Positions 20,701-30,564 of a stretch of 62,000 nt of DNA are shown piece after piece. The notes under the pieces were generated by a model that was not told the DNA's origin, searched no databases, and saw only the letters and a list, made by a program, of their open reading frames with translations. Positions within the stretch are counted from its first letter, which is position 1, and each line of letters begins with the position of its first letter. Made by a program: the position numbers and the translations under genes. Source of the stretch: Phoronis australis (Eukaryota > Phoronida > Phoronidae); the NCBI GenBank assembly GCA_002633005.1, contig NMRA01000469.1, positions 10,720 through 72,719 of the forward strand. Direction: 5' to 3'.

Positions 20701-22994
20701 TATAAATGTTCAACATGAAATCTCAAAAACGCTGTTACAGATAAGTTCTATTTTTATAACCCCTCATGCGAAAGTGGAACATTTTAAAAACAAGTCCTAA
20801 CAGAATTTTGCAGAACTGTCCATAAAGAATTAGTATCAGAAAATTTCATATGAATTTGATGAGCCATGTTTGAGGTCTGATGTTGTAAAGTTAGACACAT
20901 ATCGACATTTGTCTAGTGTCCTGCATAACCTTGAGAGTGATTAATGCTGTTGGGGGAGCAGTAGGCTCTATCCACTTCTGGTGACAACTTTTGGGCTGGA
21001 GGTGGGTACACAGCCTATATATTTAGGTAGGGCGTGCTTCTGAGCCTTGAAAATTGCAACCATAAATACTATTAAAGAAAATGAAAAATACCATAATGTT
21101 AAACATATGGCTCACTCCATAGAATATGTATGAAACTGGTTACCTAAAATGTAGTTAAAAACGCCTGATCCTAACACCAGAAATCTGAAAAATAGACACC
21201 ATCTTTATAACAAAAAATGGGCTCTGTTTCAGCAGCTTGTCCTCAGAACCTTGCACTGTGTGCTCCAGGATATAAGAAAAAGTTTGTGTCTGTTAAGCGT
21301 GCAGTTCCACGAGAATATGCCTTTTGATCAGTGACTGTTGGTCATGTTTTTGGACTTAATTCATCAACATTCATTTAACATTTTATAGTTACCGTCAGCG
21401 TCAAGAAATTCAAGAAGTACGAGAGCAGTCGGATCCCATTGCTACATTTAAGAAGAAGATCTTGGAAGCTGGACTAGTAGAAGCGGCTGAACTGAAAGTG
21501 AGTAATCATAATTATGTGCATGCATGTGTGTGACCATCAAGTGATACATGACACAACTTGTCAGGCAGGTGTGTGCCATTGAATGGTGGCTTCCCCTATG
21601 GAAAGGCTTCATTTTTTCCGAATTTTGCCATTCTTAGGATTTTGTCACCATAATAAAAACAACAATGTATTTCAATCATGCCGTGTTTTGGCGGGAAAAC
21701 CAGAGTATGTTTAACTCTAGTCTTTAATGGCATCTGCTGGTGTATCTCCAAAACCCTTGATGGTCCGTGATGAAATTTTGCATACACTTTCCTATTATAC
21801 ATGGGAATGTCCGAGGCTGATGGAACTACTGCTGCCACCTAACATTGCAATTTAATTTTTTGCATTTGCCTCTACCTTTGGAGTTCTCTGATAGATTTTT
21901 GTAAAATTGGACAAATAGTTGTCTATTAAGGAGACAATGGTGCCTTCCTGTTTTTGGATGGATTGGACTTATTCCGCGCTACCTAATGTTCATTTTTACT
22001 GTCTTTGTGTCTGTTTCTATCTGCCAAACGATGTCAAACATGGATTAAACATATTGTATGTCACCATTTTTATCACTTCAGTCAAACAACTTCTAAAAAT
22101 CATGAAAATTGGTGCATGGTTTAGTTCCGGGAAGAGTATGGCTGATGCTTTCAGATGGGTACCACTGATGTGGCAAACCCTAGCAACAATTTTGTTTTTT
22201 CTTGCCTGTGGCTCAAAAGCTGCTAAGTCCATTGATGAATTTTCATGAAAATGGGTATATGCTTTTATTGAATAGAGTGCAGCTAGGATGGATTTTGGGA
22301 CAAATCCAAGTACTGAGGAGTCGCTTAGTGGCAATTTTAATTTTCTTTACATTTGCCAAGGTCCTTGATGTATGTTATGAAATTTGGCAAATGAGTTGAT
22401 ATCCGAGATGACAGCACCCGTTCCATTTCAGACGGATGTAGGTTGTGCCCCCTAGTGACCTTTTCTTTATTTTTTTGTCTGTTCATGGTCATCCACGTCC
22501 TCCTAATGTCTTGAAGAAACTTGATGAAATGTGACAAATATGTTCCTATCGAGCAGAGCATTGCTGACTTGCTTTGCACCCCCTAGAACCTATTTTAAGT
22601 TTACTGGAGTCACTCCCTCTAGTGCGAATGGTTAAAATGATGCTCATTCATTTAATCTGCGCTATATGTGATGTACGGTGAGTGCTCATCTACGTTCCAC
22701 ATTGTGCTTGTTATGTATCTTCAATGCATGTCTGTTTGTGGTTTGGTCTCAGTCCCATAGCTTGTCATTCTATAGATAGATGCTAAACTTATTATTAGTA
22801 ATTGTCTGGTTCTTTACCTGTCTCTCTTCTTGCAGGCTCTTGACAAGGAAGTTCGCAGTGAGGTGGACCAAGCTAAACAGTCATCAGTGAGCGACCCAGA
22901 GATACCTCTGAGTGAACTCTATACCCACGTATATAATGACCAGAAAGATTTCAGAGTTAGGGGCTGTGACCCATATACATGGAACATTAACTGA
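8727..22994 (+). CDS. PDHA1: Pyruvate dehydrogenase E1 component subunit alpha, mitochondrial
   Basis: E1 alpha forms the alpha2-beta2 heterotetramer that decarboxylates pyruvate with thiamine diphosphate and reductively acetylates the E2 lipoyl group in the mitochondrial matrix. Coding exons: 1 (8727-8771 or 11771-11815), 2 (10125-10184 or 14565-14624), 3 (10436-10609 or 14875-15048), 4 (15905-16031), 5 (18040-18131), 6 (18735-18983), 7 (19602-19741), 8 (21389-21497) and 9 (22836-22994, stop TGA). One copy of each gives 384 residues, close to the roughly 390 of animal E1 alpha. Visible features: a basic, Ser-rich mitochondrial presequence, the HLYSGQ/EACCVG junction, the TPP motif from [10 protein letters not shown] (190-199) to ENNKYGMGT (219-227), and the phospho-loop [16 protein letters not shown]. 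Phospho-site equivalents are Ser289 (site 1), Ser296 (site 2) and Ser235 (site 3), the targets of PDH kinases in this family. Exons 1-3 are duplicated; both copies are intact. Confidence 0.95.
8930..9975. repeat. Inverted repeat arms in intron 1, copy A
   Basis: 8930-9085 is matched in reverse complement by about 9822-9975, for example AGTAAACTAAATTATT near 9014 against the opposite orientation near 9890. The spacer holds a minus-strand frame (about 9560-9790) with a CEVCLGF...C..C cysteine pattern. The same arms recur in copy B (about 11995-12150 and 14270-14420) with a much larger spacer. Confidence 0.65.
9339..9376. repeat. 13-bp tandem repeat, about 3 copies
   Basis: ATGACACATGCGC repeats three times in intron 1 of copy A. 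Copy B has about one and a half units at the same place. Confidence 0.7.
10125..10184 (+). CDS. PDHA1: E1 alpha exon 2, copy A
   Basis: Acceptor tattttacttgcag; donor gtaagc; 60 nt, phase 0 at both ends. It encodes [20 protein letters not shown], the end of the presequence and the start of the mature chain (the DATFEV motif is typical of animal E1 alpha). Copy B differs by one amino acid (Ser to Asn) and one synonymous change. Confidence 0.85.
10436..10609 (+). CDS. PDHA1: E1 alpha exon 3, copy A
   Basis: 174 nt, phase 0 at both ends, starting [15 protein letters not shown] and ending GFCHLYSGQ at a consensus donor (CAG, then gtaagt). It contains the [18 protein letters not shown] segment typical of E1 alpha. 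The donor is the first unit of an 11-copy minisatellite. Copy B encodes the same protein with three synonymous differences. Confidence 0.9.
10594..10857. repeat. 24-bp minisatellite carrying the exon 3 splice donor, copy A
   Basis: Eleven units of CCTGTACTCTGGCCAGGTAA followed by GTTA. The first unit is the real exon 3/intron 3 junction. Perfect GGTAAGT donors persist in units 1, 4, 7, 8 and 11; units 2 and 3 have GTATGT and GTAAAT. Read in the exon frame, each unit adds eight residues (LYSGQVSY-like), with an in-frame TAG in unit 4. Confidence 0.9.
11154..11154. other. Single ambiguous base at a duplication junction
   Basis: The N lies where similarity of copy A to the intron 3 sequence of copy B stops and where copy B begins. 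It may mark a contig join or closed gap. Other single Ns are at 31147 and 42782. Confidence 0.7.
11155..11236 (+). promoter_or_regulatory. CpG-rich segment with YY1-like ATGGCGG, copy 1
   Basis: CACGCGAAACAAGATGGCGG (ATGGCGG at 11181) is followed by an open [11 protein letters not shown] and a possible donor (ATAG, then gtaacc). AAGATGGCGG is the classic YY1 core found just downstream of many animal start sites. The same block recurs at 13730-13808. Splicing it to E1 alpha exon 2 would break the frame, so it would be a non-coding or unrelated first exon. Confidence 0.4.
11771..11815 (+). CDS. PDHA1: E1 alpha exon 1, copy B
   Basis: Identical in coding sequence to copy A ([15 protein letters not shown]) with the same gtgagt donor. 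Confidence 0.85.
12437..13729. other. Insertion specific to copy B, no gene identified
   Basis: AT-rich DNA absent from copy A. The left edge reads TGCGTATACTCGGGA and the right side, after the second ATGGCGG block, reads GGACTATACTGTT, so TATAC flanks it. I see no transposase, terminal repeat or convincing exon. Confidence 0.5.
13730..13808 (+). promoter_or_regulatory. CpG-rich segment with YY1-like ATGGCGG, copy 2
   Basis: Near-identical to 11155-11236: ATGGCGG at 13760, the open [11 protein letters not shown], then TAG and gtatcc. Here it directly precedes the second half of the duplicated E1 alpha region. Confidence 0.4.
14565..14624 (+). CDS. PDHA1: E1 alpha exon 2, copy B
   Basis: Same acceptor and donor as copy A, 60 nt, phase 0. 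It encodes [20 protein letters not shown], with Asn where copy A has Ser. Confidence 0.85.
14875..15048 (+). CDS. PDHA1: E1 alpha exon 3, copy B
   Basis: Protein identical to copy A. The donor is CAG then gtaaat, weaker than the gtaagt of copy A. Since this is the copy nearest exon 4, the weaker donor could affect which copy is used. Confidence 0.9.
15033..15295. repeat. 24-bp minisatellite carrying the exon 3 splice donor, copy B
   Basis: Eleven units, one of them 23 bp. Donor-like GGTAAGT is intact in several (units 3, 4, 6, 8, 10 and 11). Unit-by-unit variants differ from copy A, so the array has changed since the copies separated. Confidence 0.9.
15825..15904. repeat. 40-bp tandem duplication including the exon 4 acceptor
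   Basis: AAGTGACACTTGTCTTGTGT..ATAG followed by GAAGC occurs twice, with AGs at 15864 and 15904. The second is the real acceptor before EACCVG; the first is a complete look-alike. Confidence 0.85.
15905..16031 (+). CDS. PDHA1: E1 alpha exon 4
   Basis: 127 nt, phase 0 to phase 1. It encodes [20 protein letters not shown] and [20 protein letters not shown], the segment following HLYSGQ in the family, ending AELT plus one base. Donor gtaact. Confidence 0.9.
16032..18039 (+). other. Intron 4
   Basis: About 2 kb, AT-rich. It contains an inverted pair (AAACACAACTAGACTTTTTG near 16804 and its near-complement near 16957) that folds into a hairpin of about 180 bp, and the 43-bp triplet at 17581. Open frames near 17265-17660 are by-products. 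Confidence 0.7.
17581..17710. repeat. 43-bp tandem repeat, 3 copies
   Basis: The unit starts ATTTCTGTTGGTTTTTAAAC, then AGGAGCATC and TTCCCTGAGAAGCA; copies start at 17581, 17624 and 17667. Each unit contains a pyrimidine tract followed by CAG and GAG, which resembles a 3' splice site. Confidence 0.85.
18040..18131 (+). CDS. PDHA1: E1 alpha exon 5
   Basis: 92 nt, phase 1 to 0. It encodes [20 protein letters not shown] and ends [11 protein letters not shown], the loop and strand before the TPP-binding fold. Acceptor ctccttcag; donor gtgagt. Confidence 0.9.
18474..18760. repeat. About 140-bp duplication including the exon 6 acceptor
   Basis: The 3' end of intron 5, its AG (18594) and a degraded start of exon 6 (ATACCTCTGTGTGCAGGCAT) are followed by a second copy ending in the real acceptor at 18734 (GTGCCTCTCGGTGCAGGTAT). 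Shared anchors include GTATTGGTCTACTCTT before both AGs. Confidence 0.85.
18735..18983 (+). CDS. PDHA1: E1 alpha exon 6 (TPP-binding core)
   Basis: 249 nt, phase 0. It begins [15 protein letters not shown], includes [16 protein letters not shown] and [11 protein letters not shown] (the two halves of the TPP/Mg motif), and the site 3 region [18 protein letters not shown] (Ser235). Confidence 0.95.
19602..19741 (+). CDS. PDHA1: E1 alpha exon 7 (phosphorylation loop)
   Basis: 140 nt, phase 0 to 2. It starts [20 protein letters not shown] and ends [13 protein letters not shown]. The residue before GHS is Gly rather than the His of vertebrates; Gly is also seen in yeast. Confidence 0.95.
19742..21388 (+). 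other. Intron 7
   Basis: About 1.65 kb, AT-rich. No repeat structure or nested gene recognised. Confidence 0.7.
21389..21497 (+). CDS. PDHA1: E1 alpha exon 8
   Basis: 109 nt, phase 2 to 0. It completes the codon for Ser296 and encodes [20 protein letters not shown] and [16 protein letters not shown]. Acceptor ttttatag; donor gtgagt. Confidence 0.92.
21590..22640 (-). mobile_element. Diverged inverted copy of the tandem-core element
   Basis: In reverse complement it carries degraded core signatures of the element at 3.05 kb: AAATTGCCACTAAG near 22327, GGTCACTAGGGGGC near 22449, and several TTTCATGAAAAT-like segments. It lies in intron 8 of E1 alpha. It is older than the other copies, and its limits are approximate. 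Confidence 0.55.
22836..22994 (+). CDS. PDHA1: E1 alpha exon 9 and stop
   Basis: 159 nt including TGA at 22992-22994. It opens [15 protein letters not shown] and contains [17 protein letters not shown]; the C-terminus is CDPYTWNIN. The family C-terminus is variable. Confidence 0.92.
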   Translation, partial: ALDKEVRSEVDQAKQSSVSDPEIPLSELYTHVYNDQKDFRVRGCDPYTWNIN

Positions 22995-23497
22995 GAGTAA
23001 AAGCCACGAGATTACAGTATCTTGAATATCTTAGGTTTTCTTGTGATAAAAGTCTTGTGCTGTCCTTGTTGGAAAATCCACTGCTTGTCTTATTTAGCAC
23101 ACAATATAGCTGACAAGAGAAATTCTGTGTTGTCAAATTTCTCCAAAAAAGTTTCTGCTGGGTAGATGTCATAAAATAACTTTTTTGTTTGTTTTCTGTT
23201 ATTGGCAGCGAAGTAATCAGCCTTTTGAAAAATAGAAAAATACCAAATTTTGGCTTTTATTTTTGTGTGAAATAAGTGGATAGTTATGGTATGTTTGGTC
23301 TGTAATGCTTTCTGCGTTATGTTGATGTTACCTAATGTTCATACCAAGAGTTTGTTGGATTATTGTTTACACAGATGAATAATATCTTTGGATTTAATGG
23401 AAATTACATCACTAAACTGGTTTTGCCAAACTGTTTTCATTAATGCTCCATTTTGACATGAACTTTGATTGCTGTTGATTTTTTTTTGAAATAACTC

Positions 23498-23503
23498 AAT
23501 AAA
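23498..23503 (+). terminator. Poly(A) signal of the E1 alpha gene
   Basis: AATAAA about 500 bp after the stop, followed by a T-rich stretch (TTTCTTTTGTAG). Confidence 0.6.
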
Positions 23504-23509
23504 TATGTT

Positions 23510-24390
23510 CATAGTTTCTTTTGTAGTCGCTTACATTTAATCTGTAATTATGAAGGATTTAATCTACAGTGATGTTGGAACACTTTTAGAAGGAGGAGGT
23601 TTGAGTTGAAATCTGGCCTCAGGCCAGTCAAGACAGACATGAATAAAAGTGCAAAAACAACTGCTTGCTGCTTGAGGAAAAGTGGTGGATAACCCTTCCA
23701 ACATGTCTTTTAGTTTGTTACTTGTGAATCAGTCTGTGTAAGTCTTTCAGTTTTGTAGTTGGTGTTTTGGTCTAGACTGCTATTGTGGGTTGCAGTGGAA
23801 ACTAGTACATGTAGGGGTTTAGCTGTTTCAAACGCCACCTTCATTTGGAACACAAAATACGCATTGGAAAAACGTGCATGTAGTAGCCAAAATATTGGAA
23901 TGTCAATACAAAATTATAGATAATTGTGTTTTTATCTCTCTCTTTTTATTGGTCATACTTTGTTGATATAATGCAGGTCCAGTTTTATTGTGGACTGTTC
24001 ACATAACATTGGTGGGTCTGCAGTTTTGTAGGGGTCAACCACAGTTTCTATTGGCCAAATGTTGGTTGCAGCCGTAAAAACTATTTACCATCTTTTTTGT
24101 CTGCTTTCATATACATATCCATATCTCTGTCCAGTGTTAGCTTTTGTATTTCGTAACCCACTCGCAGGATCATGGTCAAAGTTAACAGATTTGTTACTTT
24201 GGAGGTGACTTTAGATGAATATCACCACTGTACCCCTTTGTGTCATTTGTAGTTATGTTTGCCTCTGTATCTATCAAGTTCGGGTTTCTGTTCAGATTGC
24301 TACAAGAGGAGAGCAGGACTGACATTGATTCTGGGACCAGTGATTTCTGTTTCGGTCTCTAGAGCCAATTTATGTTTCCTTTTCATGTGA
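23510..24390. other. Intergenic, no gene seen
   Basis: AT-rich downstream flank of the E1 alpha gene with no recognisable exon or repeat. Confidence 0.5.
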
Positions 24391-24399
24391 CTCGGCTTT

Positions 24400-24660
24400 T
24401 ACTAGGTTCATTGATTGCTCTTCATGAAATTTGGCAGATAAAATTCTATGGATTAAACTACGGCACCTGTTCATTTTAAGATGGATTCACCTTTTTGCGC
24501 CCCTAGTGGCCATTTTTATGTGCCACACATATGTATGTGGTCGCATATTATTGTCACTCTGTCCGCACAGTATCTCAAAAACTCTTGTTGGATTTTGTTG
24601 AAATTTGGCAGGAGAGTGTAGAGATTTTTTTCTCCAACACGGTTTGTAGAACTGACATGC
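24400..24660 (-). mobile_element. Terminal fragment of the tandem-core element, inverted
   Basis: It contains GCGCCCCTAGTGGCCATTTT (a core motif in reverse) and GTATGTGGTCGCATATTATT plus GTCACTCTGTCCG, matching the 3' hairpin and GGACGG tail of the family in reverse. Confidence 0.6.
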
Positions 24661-25271
24661 GGATATGAATGAGGCTTGACACAAAGGTGTATCATGCTCT
24701 TGTTACACGTGATATGGCTCTGTTGGGGATGCTTCTGAAGTATTTAAATAAATTGGATTGCTAAGAAGTCTGCAAACTGGCTCATGTGCAGAGCTTTGAA
24801 TGAACTGAAAGTTCGCTATTGCTTGAGGCGAAGGTTGACAAGGTGGCTTGTCATGGCGTGCCATTTTGTGCGCTGAGCAGGGTTTCAAGGAACTACAAAC
24901 TGACCAGAAACCACTTCCCATGTGAGAAAGGATCTAGTTGGGTGATAAGTGCGAGTCTAAATCGGAAGTTCGATTCTTGGACGGAACTTTGCTGTGTAGT
25001 CGCTGTAGTTTTCTGAGGTCAGCTGCAGTCCGGAATCAACCGTTTAGCCGCCGTGGTCGTAGCAGTCTGGCTCTGCTGAGGCTGGCTAAATCTAATTCGT
25101 TGAATGCCAGAGTATTTTAAGCGTGTTGGTAGTCACCGGCCTTCATTTCATCGAGCATCTGGCAGACAGTCGTTGGTACTAAGGTTACAGAAACTCAACG
25201 GATTTTGTTGTTCGTTAGCTCTGGTCGAAGCTTATAACTTCCTGACGTCTATTTCACTAAAAATGCGTACC

Positions 25272-25523
25272 TTAAAATAAGCCTAAAGATCCGTTTTCCG
25301 GCCGTAAAACCGATAACATCTCTTTTAAAAAGGCTAATGCGCCCATATATTTTTTCCGTGCTGCCATTATTTCGTGCTGGCTTGCAATACATGCCGTGAG
25401 CGCCGACACATCAGTATTGTAGTGACAATATCTGGCAGTATCATCCGCGCACGCTAATATGAGTCCGAGTAAAATGAGAGTTCTGGCGCCGTTTTTAAGA
25501 TATAAATGATATAGATTCTTCAT
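25272..25523 (-). CDS. Possible small secreted protein (83 residues)
   Basis: A minus-strand ATG at 25523 opens a frame with a basic start (MKNLYHLYLKNGAR), a hydrophobic stretch (TLILLGLILACA) and a polar remainder containing two cysteines, ending GSLGLF at 25272. This looks like a signal peptide with a short secreted chain. Against it, a strong donor (GAG, then gtaagc) lies about 35 bases upstream on the same strand, which would make this intronic. Not recognised. Confidence 0.3.
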   Translation of the reverse strand: MKNLYHLYLKNGARTLILLGLILACADDTARYCHYNTDVSALTACIASQHEIMAARKKYMGALAFLKEMLSVLRPENGSLGLF

Positions 25524-25637
25524 ACCACGAATTGCACGATGACACCTTAATTGGCTTACCTCAAAATCCAACTGCTGCTTGGTAGTTTGGTAATTGGCCG
25601 AACTGAGTTGCACACCCAGCAGAATTAATGAGAAACA

Positions 25638-26345
25638 TATTTATGATCGACATATGTCCCGAATAATAGATAAATGATACGTGCGTCGCAAGCTCGTTAC
25701 CAGAGATGAAAAGGAGACCGAGGTAGGCGATATAAGGTCATTTATTATGACTAGTACAATTACAATAAAATGAATACAGGTAAATAACGTATAATAGGTA
25801 ATCTCTGGTAAGATGGGCAATAGAAAGCGCCGGCCGCGTGGAAGTACGAGAGAATGACGAAAACTGGGAGGAAGAGGGAGGGGAACTTGAATGAGTTTTT
25901 GACGTACAACAATGTGGCCGGAACAAAGTGAACTGAAAGCGAGGTTACAATAACAAAGAAAAACGCCCCTAAAGACACGTGCCAATCATCAGCTTATAAG
26001 AACCAAGAGCTAACCAAACTCGAGGCACATAATAACAGCAGACCAATGCGAAGGCTGGAAAAACGACGTGAAGTCATCCTACACAAGGGAATAATGGAAT
26101 AGACCGAGATGAGGGGGAAAAGGAGTAAGGTGGGTCCATATGCTCACATAAATATATTTAACGAGTGAAATACCATTTATGATCGACATATGTCCCGAAT
26201 AATAGATATATGATACGTGCGTCGCAAGCTCGTTACCAGAGATGAAAAGGAGACCGAGGTACTAGGCGATATAAGGTCATTTATTAGGACTAGTACAATT
26301 ACAATAAAATGAATACAGGTAAATAACGTATAGTAGGTAATCTCT
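25638..26345. repeat. Two direct repeats of about 170 bp around a 364-bp segment
   Basis: 25638-25810 and 26173-26345 are nearly identical, both beginning TTTATGATCGACATATGTCC and ending GGTAATCTCTG. The internal segment has no coding capacity. It could be a miniature LTR-type element, but no primer-binding site or polypurine tract is convincing; a simple segmental duplication fits equally. Confidence 0.7.
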
Positions 26346-29100
26346 GAACATTAAACAAACACTTTAGGTTGTAAAAGTCACATTCCTCATCCAATTTTCA
26401 AAATTCAAAAACCTGATCACGTGTGCTCTTCACGAACTATTCAAATATGCTATTAACAAACTTTCAAAACGAAAATTTAAAAGTACTAGTTTTGTCGCCC
26501 CCAGTGTGTTTATGATGGGTCTGATTATCTAAAGAACGATGACATCAGCAGTCTGAGGTGATTTAATCAACTAAAACTGCATGGTGTCTTTGATCTAAAC
26601 TGGCAGATTCTGAGGTACACAAAGCGGTCGAGTTGTTCAATCTCGACGGGTTAGGGTGTCAACGTAGGATTCTTTTCAATCATGTTAGCAAAATTAGAGT
26701 TGTAGTTCTTTTTAAAAATAAAAAAGTCGGTTAAAACGTCAGTTATTCCCTGTAAAATAGACGGACAATTCGAGTTCAGAAATCCGACTTTTTCAGTCAC
26801 TCTTCAGTACTCGTTTCGTCTCTTTTGTATAAACCTATCCTGGAAAAATTAAACATTTAGTTCATATAAATGTTCGTAAATACCACGGACGAGTGAAGCG
26901 TTAAGGTTCACGTTATAGATTACGGTAGCAGCAGACGCGCCTATGTAGCTATAAGCTCGTTAGTTTGCTTGGAAGGTAAGACAGACAGTATGTCGTTCCT
27001 GTAGCTGTCTTTTAAGACATACATTCATCAGATGCTGGTACTTCGTGGTTTGGAGAGTAACACGATACTACGGATATCAATACTACGATGTATCGAGAGA
27101 TGAGACAAAATGGACACTACGATCTTGGAAATGAACCTTGGTGCATTACCATTGATGTTAAGTTAATGGATAGATTCTGATTATGTGTACTTTCTGCCAG
27201 TCACAAAGTAAATCGGGTTTTGTCTGAAAAAAAGTGTCGTATAAACAAGAAAACAATAATTTATGTTTACCAATCAAAAAAGAAACTGAAATCGCTCTGA
27301 TGAGCAAACACTTTAGTGGAGAAATCGAACGAAGACCGTAAAATTGAGGTTGACAATGAAAACGAGCGTTTCGATGTCTCGATTACGACCAAAACATCGG
27401 TGTTGACGCTGGCGCTGACAACACAGATGATGCCGTCGGCAACTCGAAGCATGGACACTGCATGTTCAACAACGACGATAAAACAGCAGAACACAATAAC
27501 TTCACGCATGATGAGTGTTCACGATGCGTTTAAAGTCCCTTGAGCAAATGAAATAAAAGAGGGATTTACATTTGTCCGCAATGCGAAAATTGTTAATGTG
27601 TAATTTGCACTGAGTTTATTTGAAATGGACTATGTAGCTATTGGATGAGATGAATGACATGATTGACTAATGAGATCTTTGAACATTTATCGTGAATGTC
27701 AAATATCAGCGTACTTGGCTCATTTGTCTGGCAACTTATCGTTTTGATTTTCATGAGAGAGAGTCAAATGATTTTTCTTTAAAAACTTGCTCATCATTTT
27801 AAGGACACATGGAAACGTTAAAAAGCATTGGTCCAGTACAAAGGGTATGCATCACAATTAATGTTCATAATCCAGATATCCCTGGCAACGGCACCACGCA
27901 ATGACACTCACTCCGAAGCTCTAACAACGACGAAAACCCGATGTCGCTGCCATGTAGCGAAAATAACACCGCCTTCGCTAAAAATCCCACTACCGACGGC
28001 TGACATCTGCGAGCCGCCAATGGCACACCATACGCTGTATAATGTTATACCGTAGCAAGAACTGTCAATGATTATGCCAGCAACGTTGGCGTATACATGC
28101 AACGACTAGCAACGCTGACAATCCGAGAGTGTAACTATAAGGCATCTCTAGACGACACTGTAAAGTTAGACTGCAGCCGCGGCCAATTTGCAGTTCCAAA
28201 AATATATTCTAGGGGTAGACCAGGTTTGAGGATATTTTTGAGGTAGGCGTTACATGTAGTTTCAGCAAATCTGTTTTTCTTTGTATTCGTGAACATCTTT
28301 GGACTGAGCAAAGGCCACTTGTTCGGCTGTGAGTTGCACTTTTCTTCGACCCCCTGCTGCATTCGTGCATTGCTGAGCAGCGACTGAGGAATCGGCTGCA
28401 AAAATATCTAATTGGTTGACAGCTGTTTTGGGCCACATTTTCGGTATTTTTAGGAAATTTGCTTTTCGGAATCTAGTATTGGCTCGTGTCGCCCATCGAC
28501 AGGGAACTGTAGGTCTAGTAGTGGTAGTTTTGGGGTAAGATGAAGTGTCAATTTTGTATTCATTGCCCCTTTGTCTGTTAGCCTACCGTGCCTTTCAGTA
28601 GGAGTGATAATGTCAAATACACAAGGAAGAATAAAGTTTCTGAGCTCAGCTGTATGACTTTGGTGTGATCTATGACATAAAATGTTTCATTTTGGCATAC
28701 AGGTTTCGACAGGTAGATCAAAAGGTGACAAGTCCATCCATGTGTGTTCTGCTCGGCAAAATCCAGTGACAACTGTCCCCACAGGAAACCGCGGATTCCA
28801 CCGCAAGAGACACCGTTCGGCAATGAAAAATCTGATAACTCAAATGTCGAATGCAATGCCAAAACGCTTCCGCCGTACGCAAACAACGTGAATAACTACA
28901 CAGCCAACGTCATCAACATTGAGACGATGTTGATCATGGGTACGGTACTAAAAATGCAAAGGTGTTCGTAGTCCGTCATGTTTTGACAGTGATAGTGTCG
29001 TAAATTGAATAAACTTCATTTTAGAATACATACTTAATGAAGTCTATTAAAAGCTGTCTGGACATTAAAAATCAATTAAAAATAACGAAAATCTCACAAA
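26346..29100. other. Intergenic with short hydrophobic minus-strand frames
   Basis: Two minus-strand frames (27267-27509 and 27908-28102) encode hydrophobic stretches (VIVFCCFIVVVEHAVSM and VAGIIIDSSCYGITLYSV). They could be membrane-protein exons, but splice signals are weak and I do not recognise them. Confidence 0.3.
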
Positions 29101-29103
29101 CGA

Positions 29104-29165
29104 TAATGGCGGGCTCCGAACCCACGACCTGACTTTACACTGGCGACTTAACTAGGTTTACAATT
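29104..29165 (-). repeat. tRNA-like head of a SINE
   Basis: In reverse complement there is a perfect A-box (TAGTTAAGTCG) and a B-box (GGTTCGGAGCC) about 20 bp apart, followed by CGCCATTAT. The arm folds do not make a proper tRNA, so a tRNA-derived SINE is more likely. Confidence 0.4.
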
Positions 29166-29971
29166 AGGCAGTGACAAATCGAACCTATTTAGAGTCGTTG
29201 CATGTTTTATGGAGTCAATTCTGCACAGAAATGCATACTAATTAGTAAATACTTGTACATAGTTTAGGCAAAATAATAGGGACGTCAGCCAAAGACTAAA
29301 CAGCTATGTTTCTCTGCCAAACGAGGAGGTCAACTGAACCTGACTACTAGTACATCCGGTCATTCGGGAACCTGTCAGACTTGGCATTTTGAAACAAATG
29401 CCTCCTAACTCCGCCGTCTTTCACGCCACTCTCACAAAAAGCAATAGTTTTCGGAAAATTCCCATGGTAAAAATCTGCGCAAAAGTTTGGACTAAAAAAA
29501 TGAGCCTGTGAACATAGTTTCTGCCGCCGGTCGATTAGTAATAAACGGAATGTGCTCTGAGTAGCGACATCGAACGAAAAACTTTGAAATGAGATCGATT
29601 ACGAAACCAAGAACAGTAACACATCCATGGAACTAACGTCAAAAACAATATCATTGCATTGAGGAATCGGACAATAAAGGACACCGGCATCAAATCAGAA
29701 AATTAAGAATAACTTGAGAACTGTACGTATAGCCTAGGCTATGTCCGGCGTAGCGAAAAACTAATACCGGTACTACTAAGAGTAATCATCGGAAATCTCG
29801 AGTAACTCGAAAACGGTAATTTGTAATTAAAAACACTAATTCTGACACCCCTTGAAATGATCTATCCATAGAAAAGAAATTGGAAAAATCCCTCGAGAGA
29901 TGGCTCGGCAAAGCAAAAATTTTGAAATATGGCCAATTCCAACTAAAAACAATAGGTTTTGAGCTATTCAC

Positions 29972-30534
29972 CTCGCTGGTCCCCTACGTGCCTAGCCAGC
30001 ACGCAGGTATAACGCAGTGGCACGCGCCATTGGCTCATGTAACCTCAGCAGTCATTGGTTATATTTACTACACCGTGAAAAAATGACGGACTGTGAACGA
30101 TTTTTAGCCTTTTGTCATGCCAGTGGCGTCGCAGCACCTATTTCGTTTCTGCAGTGATGTTTAATAGCCGCGTGCTTGAAGCACATACAAGTACAATAAA
30201 CACATATCTGACCGATTTGACGGTGTGTTATTCATACTGTATGAATACAGGACAGTATCGTAAACAAAAGTCATTGACAGTAGAAAGATGCCCTCCGAAA
30301 AGGCGCAACCACAATTTCTAGGATTCACATTTCCTGAACATAACTTTTAAGCACCGATTTGTCTACCCAACAGACCACATTTACAGTTCAGTCCATCAGT
30401 CATGCCAGTTTGTTTGCGTAAAGCGCTGCCTTTTGAGAATTCGACTAGCCAATGGGAAACGCATATGTAAAAAAATTTCCCGAGGAAAATTAAGTGACTA
30501 CTGGCCACCTAGCGGCACGCAGGGAACCAGCGAG
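29972..30534. mobile_element. Mutator-like non-autonomous element with 9-bp target-site duplication
   Basis: Ends CTCGCTGGTCCCCTACGTGC and GCACGCAGGGAACCAGCGAG are inverted. The flanks GCTATTCAC (29963-29971 and 30535-30543) are a perfect 9-bp duplication, as made by Mutator-type transposases. No transposase is encoded. A related element lies at 35952. Confidence 0.75.
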
Positions 30535-30564
30535 GCTATTCACAAGCCACACATAGTCAGCCGA

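Noticed and set aside
21919-22334. Overlapping frames of about 105 codons on both strands
   Set aside because: They lie within a diverged copy of the tandem-core mobile element.
24925-24990. tRNA-like boxes (TAGTTGGGTGA and AGTTCGATTCT)
   Set aside because: The arms do not pair into a cloverleaf and the B-box is imperfect; may be chance or an old SINE.
25545-25620. Minus-strand LSSANYQ...FEV then gtaagc, resembling E1 alpha exon 2
   Set aside because: Only about eight positions agree and the flanks do not; too short to call a paralogous exon.
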